From: Anaerolineales bacterium
GTDB taxonomy: Bacteria > Chloroflexota > Anaerolineae > Anaerolineales > DRMV01
Assembly (NCBI GenBank): GCA_015494815.1
Contig: WGAK01000113.1
Location: 1 to 10,861 of the forward strand
DNA: 10,861 bases
Direction of reading: 5' to 3'
Part shown: in pieces, positions 1-5,762 of the stretch
Layout: every line of letters starts with the position of its first letter
Position numbering within the stretch: position 1 is the first letter of the stretch
The notes under the pieces: model-generated
The model's database searches: none
Told to the model about the DNA's origin: nothing
The model's input: only the letters and a program-made list of their open reading frames with translations
Program-made: the position numbers and the translations under genes

Positions 1-848
1 ACCTGGGCCTCAGGGTGACGTCCATAAGTCACCACCCGCAGGCGATGCCGCGTCGCGACCTCGTGCACGAAGGGGAAGACCGGCTCGTCGTCCCGGTTGA
101 GCACGGCCAGCCGCAGGGGCGGGCCGATGGGCTTGGCCTCGGTTTCGGCGACCAACTCCAGCAGCCGGGCTTTGGCCGCCCGATAGGCCGCGTAGGAGCC
201 GTGATAGTCCAGGTGCTCGTGGGTGATGTTGGTGATGACCCCGATGTCGAACGCGCTGCCGGTGACGCGATGCTGGGCCAGGCCGTGGGAGGTAGCCTCC
301 AGCACGGCGTGGGTGAGCCCGGCGGCGCGCATCTCGGCCAGGTAGCCCTGCACCCGCAGCGCGTCGGGGGTGGTGACATGCAGGCCGGTCGGCTCGGAGC
401 GCGACCCCAGCACGGCCTGCACGGTGGAAATCAGGCCCACGGCCAGGCCCGCGGTCTGCAAGATGTGGAACACCAGGCTGGCGGTAGTGGTCTTGCCGTC
501 GGTGCCGGTGACGCCGATGACCCGCATGGCCCGGCCGGGGTGGTCGTACCAGGCCGCGGCCAGCCGCGCCAGAGCCAGGCGGCTGTCGGGGACGCGGATG
601 TACGGCACGGCCTCCGCGGTCACGTCCGCGCGCTGCCCCACGACCACGGCCGCGCCCCGCCGCACCGCGTCGGGGATGTAGGCGTGGCCGTCGGCCGTGG
701 TGCCCGGAATGGCGACGAACAACCACCCCGGGTGCACCTGCCGGGAGTCAAAAGCCAGGCCCTGCACCTGCACACCGGCCGACGCGGGCGGCAGCAGATG
801 CGGCGCCCAGGCGAACAGGTCCGCCAGGGAACGCGGGCGCGCCGTCAT
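1..848 (-). CDS. murE: MurE, UDP-N-acetylmuramoyl-tripeptide synthetase (partial, C-terminus outside window)
   Basis: Cytoplasmic Mur ligase that adds the third amino acid of the peptidoglycan stem peptide (usually meso-diaminopimelate or lysine) to UDP-MurNAc-L-Ala-D-Glu, using ATP. The first 282 codons are visible; whole family members have about 490-520 residues, so roughly 55-60% is present. The N-terminal UDP-binding domain shows the family pattern DSRQVHPGWLFVAIPG (residues 34-49) and ADGHAYIPDA. The ATP P-loop is GVTGTDGKTTT (112-122). The central domain has EATSHGL (184-190) and THEHLDYHGSYAAYRAAKAR (209-228), including the lysine that is carbamylated in Mur ligases. The ATG start at 848 is preceded by GGAGG with a 7-base gap. 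The domain that selects the third amino acid is outside the window, so the substrate cannot be read. The gene lies downstream of a putative terminator that ends the atp genes; I see no clear promoter between, so expression may come from readthrough. Confidence 0.95.
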   Translation of the reverse strand, partial: MTARPRSLADLFAWAPHLLPPASAGVQVQGLAFDSRQVHPGWLFVAIPGTTADGHAYIPDAVRRGAAVVVGQRADVTAEAVPYIRVPDSRLALARLAAAWYDHPGRAMRVIGVTGTDGKTTTASLVFHILQTAGLAVGLISTVQAVLGSRSEPTGLHVTTPDALRVQGYLAEMRAAGLTHAVLEATSHGLAQHRVTGSAFDIGVITNITHEHLDYHGSYAAYRAAKARLLELVAETEAKPIGPPLRLAVLNRDDEPVFPFVHEVATRHRLRVVTYGRHPEAQ

Positions 849-872
849 AGGCCAGCCTCCAGCCGGGGAAGC

Positions 873-902
873 AAAACGCGCCCAGGCCGACCCTGGGCGC
901 GT
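873..902 (-). terminator. Putative intrinsic terminator at the end of the atp operon
   Basis: Perfect 11-bp inverted repeat: ACGCGCCCAGG at 876-886 pairs with CCTGGGCGCGT at 892-902 around a 5-base loop. Read on the minus strand, the stem is followed by TTTTGCTT. It lies 21 bases past the atpFH stop and about 25 bases before the murE start. The stem is strong but the T-run is short, so it may be a partial terminator or attenuator rather than a complete stop. Confidence 0.65.
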
Positions 903-923
903 CGTTGCGCAGCCGAAAAATCC

Positions 924-1661
924 CTACGCCAACTTCTGGCGCAACAATTCCATCTGGCGGGCCACCGACGCGTCCACCACCTGGTCGCCCACGCGAATGA
1001 TGAGGCCGCCCAAGATGGAAGGGTCCACCTTGAAGGTAATGGCCGCGTCGCCCACCTTGGCCTTCAGTTCCTCGGTGATGAGGCGCTTCTCGTCGTCGGT
1101 CAGGGGCACCGCGCTGATGACCTCCACCTGGTCGGCCTGCGCGGTCTCCAGTTGGTCGAGCACCACGACCTTCTTGCCCTTGACGCCGGCGAAGAACTCT
1201 TCCAGCAGTTCGTGCTGGCGCTGCTCGTCCAGCGACGCGCCCACAATCTTGTGGGCCGCGGCCACGGCCAACGCCGCGATTTGCTCGCGCAGTTCGGCCA
1301 GCACCCGGTTGCGCTCCTCTTCCACCTCGGCCAGGGCCTCTTGCTTGATTTTCTCGGCCTCGGCTTTGGCCTCTTCCAGGATGGCGCGCTTCTGCTCTTC
1401 GGCCCGGTCGCGGGCTTCGCGGATAATCTCGTCGGCCTTGGCGCGCGCTTCGGCCAAAATCTTCTGCGCTTCTTGCTCCGCGTTGGCCCGGGCTTCGGCG
1501 GCCACCCGCGCGTCTTCCACCGCACGCGCCAGCATCTCGCGGCGCTCTTGCAGCAACCTCAAGACCGGCTCATACAGCCACTTCTTGAGGACCACAAACA
1601 TGATGGCGAAGTTGAAAATCTGGACCAGCAGGTAGCCCAGATTGATACCCAGTTTGTCCAA
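924..1661 (-). CDS. atpFH: ATP synthase subunit b fused to the C-terminal domain of subunit delta
   Basis: Peripheral stalk protein of the F-type ATP synthase, joining membrane Fo to F1. Residues 7-27 form a single membrane helix typical of subunit b (NFAIMFVVLKKWLYEP follows the usual pattern). Residues about 35-140 are a long charged Ala/Glu/Lys/Arg coiled coil, ending in the usual b tail AVAAAHKIVGASLDEQRQHE. Residues about 178-245 match the C-terminal half of delta/OSCP: VEVISAVPLTDDEKRLI, then GGLIIRVGDQVVDASVARQM. The protein has 245 residues; separate b and delta are about 160 and 180, so the N-terminal helical domain of delta that binds the alpha subunits is missing. Mycobacterial b-delta fusions are much longer (about 445 residues) and keep that domain. 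The start is TTG at 1661, supported by a strong AGGAGG 6 bases upstream. It is the last gene of the Fo cluster; no separate delta gene follows. Confidence 0.92.
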   Translation of the reverse strand: MDKLGINLGYLLVQIFNFAIMFVVLKKWLYEPVLRLLQERREMLARAVEDARVAAEARANAEQEAQKILAEARAKADEIIREARDRAEEQKRAILEEAKAEAEKIKQEALAEVEEERNRVLAELREQIAALAVAAAHKIVGASLDEQRQHELLEEFFAGVKGKKVVVLDQLETAQADQVEVISAVPLTDDEKRLITEELKAKVGDAAITFKVDPSILGGLIIRVGDQVVDASVARQMELLRQKLA

Positions 1662-1667
1662 GGCAGG

Positions 1668-1673
1668 CCTCCT
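1668..1673 (-). promoter_or_regulatory. Ribosome binding site for atpFH, fixing a TTG start
   Basis: AAAGGAGG on the minus strand, with AGGAGG ending 6 bases before TTG at 1661. No ATG or GTG is better placed, and the reading frame from TTG begins exactly where a b subunit should, just before its membrane helix. Confidence 0.8.
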
Positions 1674-1695
1674 TTATCCTGGGGGTGCAGCCGAT

Positions 1696-1932
1696 TTAGA
1701 ACACGAACAGGATGAGGAGGGCCACCACCAGACAATAGATGGCCACCGCCTCGGCGAACGCAATGCCCAAAATCATGTTCGTCTGCACTTGCCCGGCCGC
1801 ATCGGGGTTGCGGGCAATGCCCTGCACCGCGCCGTGGGCCGAAAGGCCGATGCCAATGCCACCACCCAGCGCGCCAATCATCGCCAGGCCAGCACCAATC
1901 AGTTTGGCGGCTTCAATGATGTTCCCTTCCAT
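1696..1932 (-). CDS. atpE: ATP synthase subunit c (Fo rotor ring, proteolipid)
   Basis: 78-residue hairpin protein, the usual length for subunit c, which oligomerises into the rotating ring that carries ions across the membrane. Helix 1 contains the glycine-rich stretch GALGGGIGIG (about 20-29). The polar loop is ARNPDAAGQ (40-48, the usual ARxP). Helix 2 carries the ion-binding carboxylate Glu61 in GIAFAEAVAIY. By position, the Gln and Ser that accompany this Glu in sodium-type rings such as that of Ilyobacter are replaced by Ile28 and Ala62, so a proton-coupled ring is predicted. The ATG at 1932 is preceded by AGGAGG with about 7 bases between. It sits between atpB (43-base gap) and the b-delta fusion (34-base gap), the normal order of Fo genes. 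Confidence 0.97.
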   Translation of the reverse strand: MEGNIIEAAKLIGAGLAMIGALGGGIGIGLSAHGAVQGIARNPDAAGQVQTNMILGIAFAEAVAIYCLVVALLILFVF

Positions 1933-1975
1933 CGAGACAACCTCCTACGGAATGATAGGTGAGCGTTCCAACGAA

Positions 1976-2968
1976 CTACCCATGAGCGCCCTCGTGGGCC
2001 TCACCATGCCCTTGCGTGGCCTGCGCCATGAAAATCATGGTCAACATGCCAAACACCAGGGCCTGAATCACGCCCACGAAGAACTCCAGCAGCAAAACCA
2101 GGGACTGCGCGAACACCGGCACCAACGAGCCGATGACGAACAGCATGACCGAACCGGCGAAGATGTTACCGAACAACCGGAAGGAGAAGGAGAGGATTTT
2201 GGAGAACTCCGAAATCAACTCCAACAACCCCACGCCGAAGTCAATGGCGCCAAACACGGGCACGGTGAACAAGTTCTTGGTGTTCCAGAACTTGGTGAAG
2301 TAGTGCGCCCCCTGGGCCTTGACGCCGATGACCTGGGTCATGAAGACCGAAATCAGGGCCAGGGCCACGGTGAAATTCAAATCGGTGGACGCTACCCGCA
2401 CCCACGGCACCACCATGTAGCCCTCGCCGTGGGCCTCTTCGCCCGCGGCCTTGACCAGGGCCCACACACCCGGCGCGATTTCCTGCGCGGCCTCACCGCC
2501 GTGGGCCGAGTGCTCCAGCCAGCCGATGCTGTCCACGCCGGGGATGAGTTCCATCCAGTTGGACACCAGCACCATCAGCGTGATGGTGGCGAAGAACGGG
2601 AAGATGGCCCGTGCCCACTTTCCGGCCGCGGACTCGGTCATGTTGTAGATGCCTTCCAGCAAGGCTTCCATCGCGCCCGCAAAGCCGCCCAGCACCAACT
2701 CCCCCTTCTGGACGGCCCGATACACCACCCAGACGATAATCAGCAAAATGATGTCCACCAAAAAGGTGGCCACCAAAGTGTTGGTCAGGTAGAACTCCCC
2801 AATCACGGGCAACACGATGGGGTGCTCGGTCAGCCGCTCGGGGGCCAATTGCACATGGGGGCGGATGGGCGGATAGGCTCGGGCCGCAAAGTAGCCCAAA
2901 ATGATGAACAGCAGCACGAACCAACGGTGTACGCCCCACCGCCACTTCGTCGTCGTTGCCTTCTCCAC
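1976..2968 (-). CDS. atpB: ATP synthase subunit a (Fo stator proton channel)
   Basis: Integral membrane protein that forms the two half-channels delivering protons to the c ring. The essential arginine is Arg264 in SFRLFGNIFAGSVML. The conserved last helices are present at EFFVGVIQALVFGMLT (about 295-310), and VSNWMELIPG (135-144) is the usual motif after an earlier helix. At 330 residues it is longer than the E. coli protein (271). The extra length is mainly a Glu/Ala/His-rich soluble loop at about 147-187 and a His/Gly-rich tail (GHGEAHEGAHG). The start is GTG at 2968, supported by AGGAGG 9 bases upstream; an ATG at 2976 is out of frame. It begins 4 bases after the atpZ stop, so the two are probably translationally coupled. 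Confidence 0.96.
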   Translation of the reverse strand: MEKATTTKWRWGVHRWFVLLFIILGYFAARAYPPIRPHVQLAPERLTEHPIVLPVIGEFYLTNTLVATFLVDIILLIIVWVVYRAVQKGELVLGGFAGAMEALLEGIYNMTESAAGKWARAIFPFFATITLMVLVSNWMELIPGVDSIGWLEHSAHGGEAAQEIAPGVWALVKAAGEEAHGEGYMVVPWVRVASTDLNFTVALALISVFMTQVIGVKAQGAHYFTKFWNTKNLFTVPVFGAIDFGVGLLELISEFSKILSFSFRLFGNIFAGSVMLFVIGSLVPVFAQSLVLLLEFFVGVIQALVFGMLTMIFMAQATQGHGEAHEGAHG

Positions 2969-2972
2969 GGCT

Positions 2973-3248
2973 TCATTCCTCCTGGGCAGGGTTACGCGGT
3001 GCGGATGGCTCGATCTTCGCCGTGGCTTTGCGCACCACCGCGAACATCAACACCACATCCACCGGAATGCTGGCCAACAGCAACAGCAAGGTAAAGAGCG
3101 GGCGCGTGCCCAAACGCTGATCCAGCCACAGGCCGGCAATCAGGGCTACCACGATGAGCACAATCGTCAGACAACCCACCTGACCGGCTACCGTGGCCAG
3201 GGTCAAATTCAACCAATAGCGTTTCGTTGTCTTCGAAGACCCGTTCAT
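2973..3248 (-). CDS. atpZ: AtpZ/AtpI-family small membrane protein of the ATP synthase operon
   Basis: 91-residue protein with two predicted membrane helices (about 15-40 and 51-73) joined by the family motif GLWLDQRLGTRP (39-50), and a charged C-terminal tail. The AtpZ/AtpI family stands first in many atp operons and is linked in the literature to c-ring assembly and Mg2+ or Ca2+ supply; the exact role here is unknown. Two helices and short length fit AtpZ better than four-helix AtpI. The ATG at 3248 has no Shine-Dalgarno sequence, and the -10 box lies only 9 bases upstream, so the transcript should be leaderless or nearly so. TTG codons 13 and 15 are possible starts but would cut into the first helix. 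It ends 4 bases before the atpB GTG, and the atpB ribosome binding site lies inside its 3' end. Confidence 0.88.
   Translation of the reverse strand: MNGSSKTTKRYWLNLTLATVAGQVGCLTIVLIVVALIAGLWLDQRLGTRPLFTLLLLLASIPVDVVLMFAVVRKATAKIEPSAPRNPAQEE
2978..2983 (-). promoter_or_regulatory. Ribosome binding site for atpB, fixing a GTG start
   Basis: AGGAGG inside the last codons of atpZ, 9 bases before GTG at 2968. It supports GTG over the closer ATG at 2976-2974, which is out of frame and overlaps the spacer. Confidence 0.75.
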
Positions 3249-3257
3249 GGCTCGTGC

Positions 3258-3287
3258 ATTGTATCACAAGGGCAGGAGCAGCGTCAA
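3258..3287 (-). promoter_or_regulatory. Sigma70-type promoter of the atp operon
   Basis: On the minus strand, TTGACG (3287-3282) is separated by 18 bases from TACAAT (3263-3258). TGA directly before TACAAT gives an extended -10 (TGn). The match is 5 of 6 to the consensus for each box. The expected start of transcription is near 3251, leaving a leader of about 0-5 bases before the atpZ ATG at 3248. The promoter lies in the 65-base gap after comEC, so the atp genes need not depend on transcription from upstream. Confidence 0.75.
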
Positions 3288-3313
3288 CGGTTCGGCGCGT
3301 TTTGGGCAAAGCC

Positions 3314-5668
3314 TCAAGGGGTGGGGGACGGGCTCCGCTCCGGCCGGGCCGCGTCGCAAGCGGCCTGGGGGGTGTTCCGGCCCAGGGCCACGCCCCAGCC
3401 TCGGCCGTCGGTCCACACATGCACCCCCTGGGCCGCGACCACGCGCCAGCAGGCCGCCCCGCGCGGTCCAGGGGCATCGCGGGGCCAGGCCGGGCCCAGC
3501 AGCAACAGCCGCGGTTCAACCCGACACGGCTCGGCCACCCCCACCCCCGGCGCGGCCAGCCACGCCACCGTGAGGCCCGCGGGCCAGGGACGGCCGTCGT
3601 CGTCCCAGGTCAGCAAGGCCCGAAACGCGCCCTGTTCCACCAGCACCTGCCCGCCGCGCGGGGTGACGGCCCGCGCGGTGAGCACAGCCGGCCCGGCCCG
3701 CCAGCGCGCGCCGGCCTGGGCGGGCACCACGGGCACCGCAGCCGTGTCCAACGCGGCGCGCAGGGAGCGATAGCCGGGCTCCCCGCCGGCCCCCGGAAGC
3801 CACCACACCCGCCGCGGGGGGTAACGGTCCACCACCTCGGCCAGGGCCGCGACCTCGGCGTCGCGGTTCGAGGCCACCACCCACAAATCCAGCGCCCGGC
3901 CGCCGGGGCCCAAAAGCGCACCCAGCGCGTGGTCCAGCGTCGCGGCGTCGGCCCCGCCGTTGATGAGCGCCCGCGCGCCGGCGGGGAATTGCACCAACAC
4001 CGCCTGGCCCTGGGCCGTGGGCAGGAACCACACATGCAGCCGGCCGTCGGGGGCCAGGCGCACCAGCCCCCACAGCCACACATCCAGCGCGGCCAGCCCC
4101 CGCGCCACCCAACCGGGATGCAGCCGCCATCGCCCGCGGCTGCGGCGCAGCGCCCAGGTCGCGAGAGCCAGCAGCCCATAGACCAGGGCCACCGTCGCGG
4201 CCGAGCCATAGCCCACATGCCAGGTCGGCCGTGGGAGCCGGGCGAAGGCCAACACCACCCGGATGGTGAACGCGGCCCACGGCCACGCCAGCACGGCCAG
4301 GGCCCGCCCCAGCGGTTCCACCACCAACCCCACCAGCACGGCCAGGCCCCCCAGCACCATCAACGGCGCCTGCGCGGGCAAAATCAGCGGATTGGCCAGC
4401 AGCGCCACGGGCGACACCCGGTGGAAGTAGTAGGCCGACAGGGGCAAAGTGAGCGTTTGCGCGGCCAGGGTGAGCAGGACGAACTCTTCGAGCCAGGGCT
4501 GGAGCCGGTCCAGCCACCGGGCAGGCAACCACCGGCTCAAGAGGCGGCGGGCGCCCCGGCTCAACGGGTCGGTGTAGAGCATCAGGCCCAGAGTCGCGGC
4601 AAAGGAGAGTTGGAAGCCGATATCCCACAACGCCCAGGGTTGTGCGGCGACCATGACCGCGGCGCTGAAGGCCAGCGTGGTGTAGCCGTGTTGTCGCCGT
4701 CCCACCTGGCGGGCCAGCAGGCTGAGACCGCCCATGAGCGCGGCCCGCACCACCGGCGGGTCGGCCCCGACCAGCAGGGTATAGGCCCCCACCGCCAGGG
4801 CCGCGAGCAGCGCGCCCCAGGTCCGGCCCAGGCTGCGCGCGGTCAGCCGCGTGACCAGCCCCGCGATGACGGTGATGTTGAAGCCGCTGATGACGATGAT
4901 GTGCGCGGTGCCGGTGGCCCGAAACGCGGCATACACGGCCTCGGGGATGTCGTCCTCCAGGCCCAGCAGCACCCCGGCGAACAGCGGGCCCTCGGGCGCG
5001 GGCCAATAGCGCAACACCAACGCGTGGGCGCGGTCCCGCAGTGCATACAGCAGCCCCCAAAACGAAAGCCCCGCGGCGGTCTGCAGCCGGCCGCCGCGGT
5101 AGGCGTAAAGCCGCGCGGCCGCGCCCTGGCGGGCCAGGTAGGCGCGGTAGGTCGGGCGCTCCGCAGGCAGTGGCAGCAGACGCCCGCGCAGCACCACCCG
5201 GTCGCCATAGCGCCAGGCAGGGGTCCGCGGGTCCGTACAGCGCACCCACACCCGCCCCCGCAAAGGCACGGCCGAAGCCGCGGGCGTGTCCAGGGGCCGC
5301 ACCCGCTGCACCTCCAGCACCAGGGCCCAGGCGTCGGGGGCCAGACGTTGGGGCGGGCGCACCACCGTGCCCACCACCCGCACCGCCGCGGAAGGATGGG
5401 CCCACGCGTAGGCGGCCACATGGCCGGGGTCGGCCAGCGGCGCGGCGGTGGCCGTGAGCCGGGCCGCGCCCAGGGCCACCAGCATCGCCGCGGTCAGGGG
5501 ATGCGCGCGCCAGGCGCGCCAAACACGCGAGCCCTGCCAGGTGGGACGCAAAAGCCGCAACCCCATCAGGGCTGCGGCCAAAGCCAGCCAACCGTCGCGC
5601 GGGCCCCCGGCCCAGGCGCCCAGGGCCACGCCCAACAGGAAGGCCAACGCGTGCACCAGCAGCGTCAC
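3314..5668 (-). CDS. comEC: ComEC/Rec2 family DNA-uptake channel with a degenerate hydrolase domain
   Basis: Polytopic inner-membrane protein expected to carry single-stranded DNA into the cytoplasm during natural transformation. It has 784 residues, a normal size. Domains in order: N-terminal membrane segments and a DUF4131-type soluble region (about 1-200), the Competence core (about 225-510), and a metallo-beta-lactamase-like domain (about 543-765). Core motifs are IIVISGFNITVIAGL (257-271), DPPVVRAALMGG (303-314) and WDIGFQLSFAATLGL (348-362). In the C-terminal domain the usual DVGQGDA is replaced by PTAQGQA (550-556), LIDGG by LINGG (568-572), and the THPDADH metal motif by ASNRDAE (599-605), so hydrolase activity is doubtful. 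The GTG start at 5668 has AGGAGG 8 bases upstream. It follows oppC by 94 bases with no clear terminator between. Strand-specific uptake would also need ComEA and ComF, which are not here. Confidence 0.92.
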   Translation of the reverse strand: MTLLVHALAFLLGVALGAWAGGPRDGWLALAAALMGLRLLRPTWQGSRVWRAWRAHPLTAAMLVALGAARLTATAAPLADPGHVAAYAWAHPSAAVRVVGTVVRPPQRLAPDAWALVLEVQRVRPLDTPAASAVPLRGRVWVRCTDPRTPAWRYGDRVVLRGRLLPLPAERPTYRAYLARQGAAARLYAYRGGRLQTAAGLSFWGLLYALRDRAHALVLRYWPAPEGPLFAGVLLGLEDDIPEAVYAAFRATGTAHIIVISGFNITVIAGLVTRLTARSLGRTWGALLAALAVGAYTLLVGADPPVVRAALMGGLSLLARQVGRRQHGYTTLAFSAAVMVAAQPWALWDIGFQLSFAATLGLMLYTDPLSRGARRLLSRWLPARWLDRLQPWLEEFVLLTLAAQTLTLPLSAYYFHRVSPVALLANPLILPAQAPLMVLGGLAVLVGLVVEPLGRALAVLAWPWAAFTIRVVLAFARLPRPTWHVGYGSAATVALVYGLLALATWALRRSRGRWRLHPGWVARGLAALDVWLWGLVRLAPDGRLHVWFLPTAQGQAVLVQFPAGARALINGGADAATLDHALGALLGPGGRALDLWVVASNRDAEVAALAEVVDRYPPRRVWWLPGAGGEPGYRSLRAALDTAAVPVVPAQAGARWRAGPAVLTARAVTPRGGQVLVEQGAFRALLTWDDDGRPWPAGLTVAWLAAPGVGVAEPCRVEPRLLLLGPAWPRDAPGPRGAACWRVVAAQGVHVWTDGRGWGVALGRNTPQAACDAARPERSPSPTP

Positions 5669-5676
5669 CCGCGCAT

Positions 5677-5682
5677 CCTCCT
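5677..5682 (-). promoter_or_regulatory. Ribosome binding site for comEC, fixing a GTG start
   Basis: GAGGAGG 8 bases before GTG at 5668. The nearby ATG at 5676-5674 is in another frame and meets a stop after three codons, so GTG is the start. Confidence 0.75.
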
Positions 5683-5690
5683 CGCGCGGC

Positions 5691-5707
5691 GCCGCCCCCC
5701 GGGCGGC
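5691..5707 (-). promoter_or_regulatory. Short GC hairpin upstream of the comEC ribosome binding site
   Basis: GCCGCC (5691-5696) pairs with GGCGGC (5702-5707) around a 5-base loop, about 8 bases upstream of the comEC Shine-Dalgarno sequence. There is no T-run, so it is not a standard terminator. It could affect mRNA processing or translation of comEC, but in DNA this rich in G and C a 6-bp stem may be chance. The rest of the oppC-comEC gap shows no recognisable promoter. Confidence 0.25.
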
Positions 5708-5762
5708 CGTCGTTCAAGCCCCCGCTAAGCCCATCTCCCAAGGGGCCGGGGGCGCGTCCCCG

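Noticed and set aside
15..1715. Long open frame on the plus strand (566 codons) opposite murE and atpFH
   Set aside because: Antisense to clearly recognisable genes. The translation is low-complexity, rich in Gly/Arg/His/Gln, with no domain; such shadows are common in GC-rich coding DNA.
3227..5728. 833-codon open frame on the plus strand opposite comEC
   Set aside because: Composition is Gly/Pro/Arg/Gln/His-rich without any motif, and the minus strand encodes a full ComEC with conserved core motifs.
3516..5741. 741-codon minus-strand frame overlapping comEC in another frame
   Set aside because: Gly/Ala/Arg-rich shadow of the real comEC frame, with no membrane segments or motifs.
5691..5762. 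Possible terminator between oppC and comEC
   Set aside because: Only short GC stems without a T-run are visible, which is not enough to call a terminator.
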